A DNA stretch of 42,478 bases from Candidatus Zixiibacteriota bacterium (GCA_021163775.1 JAGGTI010000104.1:1-42478); one strand, 5' to 3'. Shown: positions 24,818 to 32,696, numbered from the stretch's first letter. The notes: a model not told the origin generated them from the sequence alone. Made by a program: numbers and translations.

Positions 24818-25321
24818 ATGACCCTCGAAGAAGCAATCAAGACAGCTATTAATTATGAGACCAAGGTTCGTGATGTGTACCTTGACAATGTTGACAGCAT
24901 AGCCGACAAGACCGGTCGCCAGGTATTTCAAACGCTCGGCGATGAAGAACAGGGTCATTTGGATTACCTGAATGCCCGGTTGGAGGAATGGCGTGAGACC
25001 GGTAAGGTATCGCCCTGCAAGCTGGAGACGGTCGTTCCTGCTTGCGATGTCATAGAAAAGGGAATTAAGAAGCTGGACGACCACATGGCCACCAGGGACT
25101 ATGGCACTGAGAGGGAAATGCTCACAAAAGCTCTTGCTATGGAACAGGAAACTTCAGCTTTCTATCGACGCATAGTTGATGAATTAGGCAATGATGGTAC
25201 ATTGTTTGCGCGATTTCTGGAGATTGAAGAAGGTCACGAAGCAATTGTCCAGGCCGAACTGGACTACCTCAACCAAAGTGGCACGTTCTTTGATTTTCAG
25301 GAATTTAACATGGAAGATTAG
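24818..25321 (+). CDS. Rubrerythrin-like diiron protein lacking rubredoxin domain
   Basis: A ferritin-like protein of 167 residues. The diiron motifs DEEQGHLDYL and EIEEGHEAIVQAELDYL, with Glu in EQETSAFYRR, match the erythrin/rubrerythrin four-helix bundle. The C-terminal rubredoxin domain is absent, so electrons must come from a partner such as the rubredoxin-type domain of the rubrerythrin at 28492 or the desulfoferrodoxin next door. The ATG at 24818 has GGAGG at 5 nt. An upstream in-frame ATG (24743) would add a Cys-rich stretch overlapping the previous gene and is unlikely. The probable role is peroxide reduction with Fe(II). Confidence 0.85.
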   Translation: MTLEEAIKTAINYETKVRDVYLDNVDSIADKTGRQVFQTLGDEEQGHLDYLNARLEEWRETGKVSPCKLETVVPACDVIEKGIKKLDDHMATRDYGTEREMLTKALAMEQETSAFYRRIVDELGNDGTLFARFLEIEEGHEAIVQAELDYLNQSGTFFDFQEFNMED

Positions 25322-25389
25322 CAAAGTAACCGCAGCCCCGGCTTTAGAGGTCGGGACTCGAAAGAAGAAGAGAAGCAAGGAGATATATA

Positions 25390-25767
25390 ATGGCTACTGA
25401 AATATTACAGGTTTACAGATGCGAAAAGTGCGGCAATATCGTGGAAGTCATTCATGCCGCAGGTGGGACTCTGGTCTGTTGCGGACAAGACATGAAGCTT
25501 CTGAAAGAAGGTGAAACCGATGCCGCGACTGAAAAGCATGTGCCGGTCATCGAGAAGATAGACGGCGGCTACAAAGTGAAAGTTGGTGACGTAGCTCATC
25601 CGATGGAAGATAAGCACTATATTGAATGGATTGAATTGATCGCTGACGGTAAGGCGTATCGTCAGTTCCTTAATCCTAGTGACAAACCGGAAGCGGTATT
25701 TATGATCGGGGCTGAAAACGTCAGTGCTCGCGAATACTGTAATCTGCACGGGCTGTGGAAAGCCTAG
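25390..25767 (+). CDS. dfx: Superoxide reductase (desulfoferrodoxin, 2Fe-SOR)
   Basis: A protein of 125 residues with both iron centres. The N-terminal desulforedoxin domain uses Cys11, Cys14, Cys30 and Cys31. The catalytic domain has EKH (48-50), His70, His76, Cys117 and His120, which form the Fe(His)4(Cys) site that reduces superoxide to H2O2 without producing O2. The Glu-Lys pair next to His50 is the usual catalytic lysine environment. AAGGAG sits before the ATG. Its product, H2O2, would be taken by the peroxiredoxins and rubrerythrins encoded around it. Confidence 0.96.
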   Translation: MATEILQVYRCEKCGNIVEVIHAAGGTLVCCGQDMKLLKEGETDAATEKHVPVIEKIDGGYKVKVGDVAHPMEDKHYIEWIELIADGKAYRQFLNPSDKPEAVFMIGAENVSAREYCNLHGLWKA

Positions 25768-25786
25768 AACGAACTGGAGACAAATA

Positions 25787-26239
25787 ATGGCGTTGAAGAC
25801 AGCAGAAGAAATCCTGGCTTTCGCGATACGAAACGAACAGGATGCGGCCGATTTCTACAACAAACTGGCTGGCAAAACAGACCTGAGTCATGTTAAAGAC
25901 GTGTTCCTAGAATTCGCAAAAGAAGAGATGGGTCATAAGGCCAAGCTTGAAGCGGTCCAGACTGGGAAGCGTTTACTTGGGGCCGAAAAGGCAATCACCG
26001 ATCTCAAAATAGGTGATTATCTTGTGGATATTGACCTTGATGCCGATCTCGGGTATCAAGAAGTTCTGATTTTAGCTATGAAGGCTGAGAAAGCCGCTTT
26101 CAAGCTCTATACCGATCTGGCTTCGGCTACCGATGACGCCGGTCTCAAAGAGATACTGCTCGGACTTGCCCAGGAAGAGGCCAAGCACAAGCTACGTTTC
26201 GAGATTGATTACGATGAACACATTTTGGCGGAGAACTAA
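25787..26239 (+). CDS. Ferritin-like/rubrerythrin-like protein (COG1633 type)
   Basis: A protein of 150 residues in a four-helix diiron bundle: RNEQDAADFYNKL, FAKEEMGHKAKLEAV, AMKAEKAAFKLYTDL and LAQEEAKHKLRFEIDYD give two E and ExxH pairs. No rubredoxin tail is present. COG1633-type proteins accompany oxygen-defence and iron genes in anaerobes, but few have a known reaction. The ATG at 25787 follows GGAG by about 8 nt and lies 19 bp after the superoxide reductase stop, so the pair is surely co-transcribed. A longer in-frame start inside the superoxide reductase gene is rejected. Confidence 0.85.
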   Translation: MALKTAEEILAFAIRNEQDAADFYNKLAGKTDLSHVKDVFLEFAKEEMGHKAKLEAVQTGKRLLGAEKAITDLKIGDYLVDIDLDADLGYQEVLILAMKAEKAAFKLYTDLASATDDAGLKEILLGLAQEEAKHKLRFEIDYDEHILAEN

Positions 26240-26269
26240 TCCCGCGTTTCTACGCGAAAGGGCAAAATA

Positions 26270-26779
26270 ATGATTAACGAAAAAATGCAGGATGCTTTCA
26301 ACAAACAAGTGACGGCTGAATTCTACTCAGCCCACCTTTATCTGTCGATGGCGGCCTATCTGGAGTCAATTGATCTTCCGGGATTCGCCAACTGGATGCG
26401 TATTCAGTACCAGGAGGAAGTGTCCCATGCTATGAAGATGTTTGACTACGTGGTAGAACGTGACGGCAGGGCGACAATCACCGGTTTTGAAGATCCCCAG
26501 GTGGAATGGAAGTCGGCTCTCGATATTTTCGAGGGCGCTTACTCTCATGAGCAAAAAGTGACCGGGTTAATCAACAACTTGATGGATATTGCGATTACAG
26601 AGAAGGATCACGCGGCTAATATCTTCCTGCAATGGTTTGTGAACGAGCAGGTGGAGGAAGAGGCATCGGCCAAGGGGATAATTCAGCAGTTGAAAATGTT
26701 GGGTGATTCTAAGGGCGGGCTGTTCCAGATGGACCGTGAACTGGGTCAGCGGGTATTTACTCCACCAGCATCCGAGTAA
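26270..26779 (+). CDS. ftnA: Bacterial non-heme ferritin
   Basis: A protein of 169 residues with the FtnA sequence pattern: NKQVTAEFYSAHLYLSMAAYLE in helix A, QEEVSHAMKMFDYV with the ferroxidase Glu and His in helix B, and FVNEQVEEEASAKGI in helix D. It would store iron as a ferric mineral inside a 24-subunit shell, removing Fe(II) that otherwise fuels Fenton chemistry. An AAAGGG ribosome-binding site precedes the ATG. The gene sits between a diiron protein and the selenocysteine peroxiredoxin in the peroxide operon. Confidence 0.95.
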   Translation: MINEKMQDAFNKQVTAEFYSAHLYLSMAAYLESIDLPGFANWMRIQYQEEVSHAMKMFDYVVERDGRATITGFEDPQVEWKSALDIFEGAYSHEQKVTGLINNLMDIAITEKDHAANIFLQWFVNEQVEEEASAKGIIQQLKMLGDSKGGLFQMDRELGQRVFTPPASE

Positions 26780-26916
26780 TGTATATAGCCAGGTGAGGTG
26801 CGGGTATGACTGAAGAACAGCAGCCCTGTGTACAGCCGTCAAAGGGTCCGATAGGTGTAGGCGAAAGCGATGGTTCGGAGCCTTCGCGAGACGAATCTAA
26901 ACAGGAGGAGCGAAAA

Positions 26917-27519
26917 ATGATAGCACGTGTTGGCAAACCGGCGCCAGATTTTGAGGCAAACGCATATGTGGATGGTGCGTTTAGAACAGTCAAACTATCC
27001 GATTATAAGGGCCAGTGGGTGACGCTCTGTTTTTATCCGGGTGACTTTACTTTCGTCTGACCGACAGAACTGACGGCAGTTGCTGTCAAGCATGATGAAT
27101 TGAAGGCTCTCGGTGTGCAGGTGCTTTCCGTAAGCACGGACAGTCATTTTACCCACAAGATCTGGCAGGAAGAAGAATTGTCTAAAATGGTGGACGGTGG
27201 CGTGCCATTCCCCATGCTGTCCGATCAAGGTGGCCGGATTGGCCAGGTATATGGCGTTTATGATGAGGATGCCGGGATCGACATTAGGGGCCGTTTCTTA
27301 ATTGATCCTGATGGTGTCGTTCAGGCGATGGAAGTTCTGACACCACCTGTGGGGCGTAATGTTTCTGAACTAATTCGGCAGATCCAGGCGTTCAAACATG
27401 TCAGGGAGACTGGAGAAGCAACACCATCCGGATGGACTCCTGGCAAACCCACCCTGAAACCGGGGCCTGGTCTTGTCGGCAAGGTGTGGGAGATATGGAA
27501 ACCGGAGAAGGCGTTTTAA
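26917..27519 (+). CDS. Selenocysteine-containing peroxiredoxin (PrxU)
   Basis: A peroxiredoxin of 200 residues whose peroxidatic residue is encoded by TGA (27058-27060, codon 48) in FYPGDFTFV-Sec-PTEL, exactly where the paralog at 24156 has Cys49. The frame runs on through DSHFTHKIW and GRNVSELIR to a normal end. A 7-bp hairpin with a G-containing loop starts 10 nt after the UGA and its loop lies 17 nt after it, as bacterial SECIS elements do. The usual resolving Cys (GEVCP) is replaced by GEATP, and the only other Cys is Cys38, so this is a 1-Sec type. A strong AGGAGG lies before the ATG at 26917; an alternative ATG at 26806 with its own GAGG would add 37 residues. Confidence 0.92.
27071..27088 (+). 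promoter_or_regulatory. Bacterial SECIS hairpin of the PrxU gene
   Basis: TGACGGC (27071-27077) pairs with GCTGTCA (27082-27088) over seven base pairs including one G-U, with an AGTT loop. The loop starts 17 nt after the UGA, and its second base is G, both matching the bacterial SECIS consensus read by SelB. Confidence 0.8.
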
Positions 27520-27555
27520 CCAAGCACCAGACTTATCGGTGCTACAGATACAATA

Positions 27556-28227
27556 ATGGGAATAAGATCGCAGAAAAAAGAGGTTGAGGCTCTCCTCCGA
27601 AATAGGGACCGAACTACCATGTTCGAGTGGTCGAACTCGACACGTAACCCCTTCAGGGTGCTTATGTCGGTGACCTACGACAGTGACGAGTTGGTGCGGT
27701 GGCGTGCAATTGAGGCGACCGGTTGGGTGGCTGGAGAAAGTTCCTCATCTGATCTCGACTCTGTACGGGAGATGCTTCGAAGGTTGCTGTGGCAGATGAG
27801 CGATGAATCCGGCGGTCTCGCCTGGCATGCGTCTGAATTGATTGGTGAAATCCTTGTGAATGTGCCGGTTTTGATTCCTGAGTACGCTGGCCTTTTGCTC
27901 TCGTTTCTGCGAGAAGAACCATTTGAAAGAGGTACACACTTCGCGGTCTACCGGGTGGTACAGGTCAATCCCAAACCTTTTAATGACCGCGTTGCTGACC
28001 TGGTTAACTCATTGACCGATCCTGATCCTGCTATTCGAGCCTTTTCGGCGTTGACGCTGGGGGTACTGAAGAAATCGGACTACAGGCATATCCTGCAATC
28101 ACTGCTTGAGGATGATTCACAGTTGCAACCCTATGATTTTGATAGCGGTGACTTTGTGACTATGACAGTTGGTGAAGCGGCGCGAATAGCTATCGACTTG
28201 ATTGATTCGAAAGATGGAACTGTTTGA
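27556..28227 (+). CDS. HEAT-repeat protein (DVU0298-like)
   Basis: An alpha-helical repeat protein of 223 residues. Segments such as DSDELVRWRAIEATGWVAG and LTDPDPAIRAFSALTLGVLKK are recognisable HEAT-type helical hairpins. There are no catalytic motifs, cysteines or signal peptide, so a cytoplasmic scaffold or protein-binding role is likely. Similar proteins in sulfate reducers lie near iron and redox genes, but I do not know a function. It sits 36 bp after the selenocysteine peroxiredoxin, and its stop codon directly abuts the next ATG (TGAATG), indicating tight coupling. The ribosome-binding site is weak. Confidence 0.75.
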   Translation: MGIRSQKKEVEALLRNRDRTTMFEWSNSTRNPFRVLMSVTYDSDELVRWRAIEATGWVAGESSSSDLDSVREMLRRLLWQMSDESGGLAWHASELIGEILVNVPVLIPEYAGLLLSFLREEPFERGTHFAVYRVVQVNPKPFNDRVADLVNSLTDPDPAIRAFSALTLGVLKKSDYRHILQSLLEDDSQLQPYDFDSGDFVTMTVGEAARIAIDLIDSKDGTV

Positions 28228-28443
28228 ATGTCAAGTTCCGATCCTATAGGCCGCGATGTGTCGAACAGACATAACAAACGCCGGTTGCGACGCTGTAAGC
28301 ATTCTGGCCGGAACAAGTGCGACAACTGTCCGGAACCCAACGTGACTAATGAGAACTGCGATGTCTTTGGGCGAGTACGGCAACTGTCGGCCAAGAGCGA
28401 GCAGGAGCCGAGCGGTTCTGATTTTGAGGATGAAAACGAATAA
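28228..28443 (+). CDS. Small Cys-containing basic/acidic protein, unknown
   Basis: A 71-residue protein that starts immediately after the HEAT-repeat stop. The N-terminal half is rich in Arg/Lys with RRCKHSGRNKCDNCP, giving three closely spaced Cys and a CxxC that could bind metal. The C-terminal half is acidic. I recognise no family. Its coupling to the HEAT gene and its place in the peroxide operon argue that it is real, and a metal or iron-sulfur chaperone role is only a guess. Confidence 0.55.
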   Translation: MSSSDPIGRDVSNRHNKRRLRRCKHSGRNKCDNCPEPNVTNENCDVFGRVRQLSAKSEQEPSGSDFEDENE

Positions 28444-28491
28444 CAACTGATGCCGACTGACCGGCGTAATGTGGATACAGGAGATATTTCA

Positions 28492-29067
28492 ATGGCTGAA
28501 GTGAATGGAACCAAGACAGAAAAGAATTTGCTCACAGCGTTTGCCGGTGAGTCGCAGGCTCGAAACCGCTATACGTACTTTGCAAGCAAGGCGAAGAAAG
28601 ATGGTTTCGTGCAGATCGCACACATCTTTGAAGAAACCGCTAACCACGAAAAGGAACACGCCAAGCGATTGTTTAAGTATCTGAAGGGTGGCGAAGTTGA
28701 GATACAGGCGGCTTTCCCTGCTGGTGTGATCGGAAGTACTGCCGAGAACCTGAAAGCCTCCGCCGGAGGTGAACACCACGAGTGGGAGAGTATGTATCCC
28801 GAATTCGCCAAAATCGCTCGCGAGGAAGGTTTTGACAACATCGCTAGGACGTTCGAAGCTATTGCCATAGCGGAGAAACAGCACGAGAAGCGTTTTCTTG
28901 CTCTCCTGACCCGGGTTGAAGCCGGTACTGTTTTCAAGGAGAAGAAAAAAGTGGTCTGGCGGTGTCGCAACTGTGGCTACGTTCATGAGGGCGACGAAGC
29001 ACCAAAGGCATGTCCGGCGTGTGCTCATCCGCAGGCGCATTTTGAGCGGTTGGCGGAAAACTGGTAG
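28492..29067 (+). CDS. rbr: Rubrerythrin
   Basis: A protein of 191 residues with the full rubrerythrin plan. The ferritin-like diiron bundle shows AGESQARNRYTYFA, EETANHEKEHAKRL and EAIAIAEKQHEKRF. It is followed by a C-terminal rubredoxin-like domain with CRNCGYVHEG and CPACAHP. Rubrerythrins reduce H2O2 to water with electrons passed from the rubredoxin site. The ATG at 28492 has GGAG 8 nt upstream and begins the conserved domain; an ATG at 28450 is upstream of the ribosome-binding site and less likely. The FNR-type reductase encoded next may supply its electrons. Confidence 0.96.
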   Translation: MAEVNGTKTEKNLLTAFAGESQARNRYTYFASKAKKDGFVQIAHIFEETANHEKEHAKRLFKYLKGGEVEIQAAFPAGVIGSTAENLKASAGGEHHEWESMYPEFAKIAREEGFDNIARTFEAIAIAEKQHEKRFLALLTRVEAGTVFKEKKKVVWRCRNCGYVHEGDEAPKACPACAHPQAHFERLAENW

Positions 29068-29129
29068 CGACACGTTGGAATCACCGATTTGACCGCAACA
29101 GAAATCAAATAGTTGGATAGGACCCCAAA

Positions 29130-29945
29130 ATGGCACAGCATGAACTAAACGCGATTGTCGCTCAGAGAATCGAAGTTACTCCATCACTAATAAAACTTCG
29201 CGTTGTCCCCGATGGCTGGGAGTTGCCGGATTTCACACCCGGTCAATTCAGCGCACTGGGGTTGCCGTCGACCGCTCCGAGACACAAATCTACGCCGGAC
29301 GAAAGTCATCCGCTCTCTGACCCGAACCGCACGATAAAACGCGCCTATTCGGTGGCGTCATCATCGGTTGCCAAGGAGTACCTTGAGTACTTTGTCGGTT
29401 TGGTGCGGACCGGCTCTCTATCACCGCGGTTGTTTGCTCTGAAAGAGGGCGACAGGCTGTTTGTGTCGCCGAAGTTCAGAGGCATGTTCACACTCTCTGA
29501 TGTTTCCGAGGAATTCAACGTTGCTCTGTTTGCTACCGGTACCGGTGTAGCTCCTTACATGAGTATGATTCGAACCGAGCTTACCTTGGGACTTAAGCGG
29601 CGGTTTGCAGTTGTTCATGGTGCCTGTCATTCACGCGATCTGGGCTACCATGACGAACTTAAGGCTCTGAGTCTTGTGAGTCAGAAGTTTGATTACCTGC
29701 CCGTTCTCAGCCATGCGCACGAGGAACCTATTTCGTGGAAAGGGTATGAAGGTTTCGTGCAGAAAATGTGGACGGAACGAGTACTTGCGGATGCCTGGGG
29801 TATTAAACCGAACGCAGATAACACGCACATCTTTTTGTGCGGTAACCCCCTGATGATCGATGCCATGCTCGAAATTCTTCACGGTGAAGGATTCACCAGG
29901 CACAGTCGGAAAGAGCCGGGACAAGTCCACGTTGAGTCGTTCTGA
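29130..29945 (+). CDS. fpr: Ferredoxin/flavodoxin-NADP reductase-like flavoprotein
   Basis: A protein of 271 residues of the FNR superfamily. The FAD-binding RAYSVASS motif lies near residue 70 and the NADP-binding ATGTGVAPYMSM near residue 135. A CGNPLMID segment near 232 is typical, and the short aromatic C-terminus (VESF) fits the Fpr class. It would transfer electrons from NADPH to ferredoxin, flavodoxin or rubredoxin-type acceptors. In this operon it is the natural reductase for rubrerythrin and superoxide reductase. AGGA lies about 9 nt before the start. Positions are by eye. Confidence 0.88.
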   Translation: MAQHELNAIVAQRIEVTPSLIKLRVVPDGWELPDFTPGQFSALGLPSTAPRHKSTPDESHPLSDPNRTIKRAYSVASSSVAKEYLEYFVGLVRTGSLSPRLFALKEGDRLFVSPKFRGMFTLSDVSEEFNVALFATGTGVAPYMSMIRTELTLGLKRRFAVVHGACHSRDLGYHDELKALSLVSQKFDYLPVLSHAHEEPISWKGYEGFVQKMWTERVLADAWGIKPNADNTHIFLCGNPLMIDAMLEILHGEGFTRHSRKEPGQVHVESF

Positions 29946-29992
29946 TGGCGGCTTAGAGATTGGTACTTAATTGTTAAAAGGTAAGGAAAGAA

Positions 29993-30808
29993 ATGACGGT
30001 TGAATGGCTTGCGCAATTGCACCCAGTCGTTCAGGCTCTGATAGGCACCCTGTTCACCTGGTTGATGACGGCCGCAGGGGCGGCGGTCGTTTTTCCGGCC
30101 AAAGAGTTGAGCCGACAAACGCTTGACGCCATGCTCGGTTTTGCGGCCGGAGTCATGATAGCGGCAAGCTGTTGGTCGCTACTAATACCATCGATAGAGA
30201 TGGCCGCGGAATGGAGTATCCCGGCGTGGATCCCTGCGGCGGTTGGATTTCTCGTTGGGGCCGCTTTTCTGAGATTAGTTGACAGGATACTTCCTCACCT
30301 GCATCGGGGACTGGCCACTGATCAAGCCGAAGGAGTGAAAACCAGTTGGCAACGCACGACATTGCTCGTGCTGGCAATCACACTTCACAATATCCCGGAA
30401 GGATTGGCAGTCGGTGTTGCTTTCGGAGCGGCCGCGGCGGGTCTTGAATCAGCTACGTTGGCCGGAGCGGTGGCGCTGGCTATTGGAATCGGCATCCAGA
30501 ACTTCCCTGAAGGCACCGCGGTCTCTATGCCACTGCGACGGGAGGGTTTCTCCCGAGCCAGGAGTTTCTGGTACGGACAACTATCCGGCATAGTTGAGCC
30601 GGTAGCCGGTGTTGCGGGAGCGGCGCTGGTGTTGCTGGCTCGTCCTATTCTGCCCTATGCACTGTCATTTGCGGCCGGGGCGATGATTTTTGTCGTGATT
30701 GAGGAACTTGTCCCCGAATCTCAAACTGGTGGACATTCTCACGCCGCCACTTGGGGTGCGATAATCGGGTTTGCTGTAATGATGACCCTTGACGTAGCGC
30801 TTGGATAA
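29993..30808 (+). CDS. zupT: ZIP-family divalent metal transporter (ZupT/GufA-like)
   Basis: A membrane protein of 271 residues with about eight helices. The ZIP metal-binding helices carry HNIPEGLAVG and NFPEGTAVS, the conserved H/N-x-PEG motifs of ZupT/GufA. It imports Zn, Fe or Mn. It is the last intact gene of the oxidative-stress run, so supply of Mn or Fe for the diiron proteins or repressor is a sensible guess, not shown by sequence. AAGGAAAG precedes the ATG. Confidence 0.9.
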   Translation: MTVEWLAQLHPVVQALIGTLFTWLMTAAGAAVVFPAKELSRQTLDAMLGFAAGVMIAASCWSLLIPSIEMAAEWSIPAWIPAAVGFLVGAAFLRLVDRILPHLHRGLATDQAEGVKTSWQRTTLLVLAITLHNIPEGLAVGVAFGAAAAGLESATLAGAVALAIGIGIQNFPEGTAVSMPLRREGFSRARSFWYGQLSGIVEPVAGVAGAALVLLARPILPYALSFAAGAMIFVVIEELVPESQTGGHSHAATWGAIIGFAVMMTLDVALG

Positions 30809-30883
30809 CAGACGGGACAGTGATATTGATTATGACTTGTTGCGTTACGAAACTGGATTAGATGGACACATGTAGGAGGTATT

Positions 30884-31084
30884 ACGGATCTTGATCCTGT
30901 GCTATTGGCCCGGTTACAGTTCGCTATGACAATAGGGTTTCATTTCATCTTCCCACCTATATCACAGTCAATGAACATCATGAGGATCAAGAAGGAAGAA
31001 TTGCTGGACGGGGTTAAGCTCGCTGGTGTGGCAACGGCAATAGCCAATACTTCAGAATCCAAGATATCTCTTTTTATCAGTTAG
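30884..31084 (+). pseudogene. cydA: Truncated cydA remnant (cytochrome bd oxidase subunit I)
   Basis: The frame from 30887 begins DLDPVLLARLQFAMTIGFHF and ends that homology at IFPPIS, the very N-terminus of CydA including the heme-ligand His of the first helix. About 26 residues in, homology stops and an unrelated tail of about 40 residues runs to a stop codon, so over 90 percent of the gene is gone. The expected start is ACG (30884-30886) after AGGAGG. The rest of a cydAB operon is absent, suggesting a deletion at the end of the oxidative-stress run. Bases 30809-31174 hold no other gene. Confidence 0.7.
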
Positions 31085-31096
31085 TGTTGATGTTTG

Positions 31097-31141
31097 CGAG
31101 AACTCGTCCATTGTTTTATATAGGGAATGGACGAGTTCTCG
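31097..31141. repeat. Perfect 16-bp inverted repeat
   Basis: CGAGAACTCGTCCATT (31097-31112) pairs perfectly with AATGGACGAGTTCTCG (31126-31141), with a 13-nt AT-rich loop. It starts 12 bp after the cydA remnant stop and ends 33 bp before the sigma-54 activator start. No T-run follows. It could be a terminator relic, an operator, or the scar of a deleted element. Confidence 0.75.
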
Positions 31142-31174
31142 ATTTAGCACAAGCTGTTTTGTAATGAGAAGCCT

Positions 31175-32521
31175 ATGAAAGAACAAGAACTATTCTGTAA
31201 GAAACTACTCACTATTGTAGATAGCATTGCGGACGGAGTTATTGCAGTTAATAGCGAATGGAAACTCACCTTTTTCAATAAAGCGGCTGAACGAATTACC
31301 GGATTCAAAGTTGAAGATGCAATAAACAAGCCTTGCCACGAGATTCTTAGAACCAACGTTTGCAAGGAAAGTTGCCCCTTACGGCATACGATGGCAACAG
31401 GAACTCCGGTCATCAATCGCCCTGTATGCATTACAACCCAAAAAGGCCACCGGCTTCCAATAAGTGTTTCAACGGCGTTGCTAAAGGATTCGCAGGGACG
31501 GGTCATTGGGGGAGTAGAGACATTTCGAGATCTCAAACTGGTAGAGCAACTACGAAGGGACTACGAAGCACAATATGCCTTTGAAAACATGATCAGCCGA
31601 AATCAGGGAATGCGGAATATCTTCGAAACTCTTCCTATGATTGCGGAAAGTGAAAGTCCGGCCTTAGTTGAGGGCGAAAGTGGAACTGGCAAGGAACTTA
31701 TAGCCCACGCCATTCATGATTTGAGTCCCAGAAAACATGGCCCGTTTATAAGTATCAACTGCGGTGCTCTGCCAGACAACTTGCTCGAATCAGAATTGTT
31801 TGGCTATATGGCTGGCGCTTTTACAGATGCCAAGAAAGATAAAAAGGGACGTTTTGCCCTGGCGGAGAAGGGAACTCTATTTCTTGATGAAATCGGCAAT
31901 ATCTCACAGGCAATGCAAATTAAGCTGTTACGCGTCCTTCAGGAAAAAACATTCGAACCCCTGGGCAGTACCGAGACTATTAAAGCTGATGTCAGAATTG
32001 TTACCGCTACGAACCGCCAGTTGAGTCAACTTATTTCTGAGGATATGTTTCGCCGGGACCTGTATTACAGAATTAATGTTATCAAAGTAAGTCTCCCTCC
32101 GCTTCGTGATAGGATGGAAGATATTTCATTATTAGCGGACCATTTTATAGACCAGTTCAACCGCCTGCGTCATAAGGAGATTCCTGGAGTTTCCCCCCCG
32201 GCTCTGAAGGTTCTGATGAATCATGATTACCCTGGCAATATCCGTGAACTCGAAAACATCATCGAACATGCTTTCATCCTTTGTGGTAATGGCATAATTA
32301 AGCCTGAGCATCTTCCTGAATATCTTCAAAAGAGAGAGGCTATTCCGGTAGTTGAAATTGCGAGTACTATGAAAGAAATGGAGTCGCTATTTCTTATGGC
32401 GACTCTGAAGAGAAACAACTGGAACCGCAAGGAAACTGCCAAAGATCTCAGTATTGCCCCATCGACTCTCTACAGAAAAATCAAACGGCTCGGTTTGCGT
32501 ATTCCTACTCAAGAAGAGTAA
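31175..32521 (+). CDS. Sigma-54-dependent transcriptional activator (PAS-AAA-Fis)
   Basis: An enhancer-binding protein of 448 residues. An N-terminal PAS domain (about 8-125) contains Cys54, Cys63 and Cys67 in CHEILRTNVCKESCP, a Cys set that could bind a metal or sense redox. The AAA+ domain (about 140-375) has Walker A GESGTGKE and the sigma-54 contact loop GAFTDA, where most activators have GAFTGA. A Fis-type helix-turn-helix ends the protein (KRNNWNRKETAKDLSIAPSTLYRKIKRL). There is no receiver domain, so the PAS part is the likely sensor. The adjacent DUF2173 gene has a sigma-54-like promoter with two upstream palindromes, the probable target. Confidence 0.93.
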   Translation: MKEQELFCKKLLTIVDSIADGVIAVNSEWKLTFFNKAAERITGFKVEDAINKPCHEILRTNVCKESCPLRHTMATGTPVINRPVCITTQKGHRLPISVSTALLKDSQGRVIGGVETFRDLKLVEQLRRDYEAQYAFENMISRNQGMRNIFETLPMIAESESPALVEGESGTGKELIAHAIHDLSPRKHGPFISINCGALPDNLLESELFGYMAGAFTDAKKDKKGRFALAEKGTLFLDEIGNISQAMQIKLLRVLQEKTFEPLGSTETIKADVRIVTATNRQLSQLISEDMFRRDLYYRINVIKVSLPPLRDRMEDISLLADHFIDQFNRLRHKEIPGVSPPALKVLMNHDYPGNIRELENIIEHAFILCGNGIIKPEHLPEYLQKREAIPVVEIASTMKEMESLFLMATLKRNNWNRKETAKDLSIAPSTLYRKIKRLGLRIPTQEE

Positions 32522-32541
32522 TTCACAACAGTACCGATATC

Positions 32542-32555
32542 GTGCATTACTGCAC
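32542..32555 (+). promoter_or_regulatory. Upstream activator site 1 (GTGCATTACTGCAC)
   Basis: A perfect dyad of the form GTGCA-N4-TGCAC. Its centre is 32 bp (three helical turns) from the centre of site 2, and it lies about 142-155 bp upstream of the sigma-54-like promoter, typical for a Fis-type enhancer-binding protein. Confidence 0.6.
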
Positions 32556-32573
32556 TGTTTGCGAAAATTGATC

Positions 32574-32587
32574 GTGCGTATACGCAC
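32574..32587 (+). promoter_or_regulatory. Upstream activator site 2 (GTGCGTATACGCAC)
   Basis: Part of the 16-bp perfect palindrome CGTGCGTATACGCACG at 32573-32588. It has the same GTGC-N6-GCAC frame as site 1, with matching outer arms, and is on the same face of the helix. Confidence 0.65.
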
Positions 32588-32696
32588 GGCGCATGCCCTC
32601 GTTATCTCTTAATTATTACTGTATTCAAGCCGCAAAATAAATGTAACACATTGTACAACAGGCCGTTATCCATTTTTTCTGTCATAGTTGTAACTG

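Noticed and set aside
26806-27060. A truncated peroxiredoxin ending at 27060
   Set aside because: The stop is exactly at the active-site Cys position, homology continues in frame, and a SECIS hairpin follows, so UGA is read as selenocysteine.
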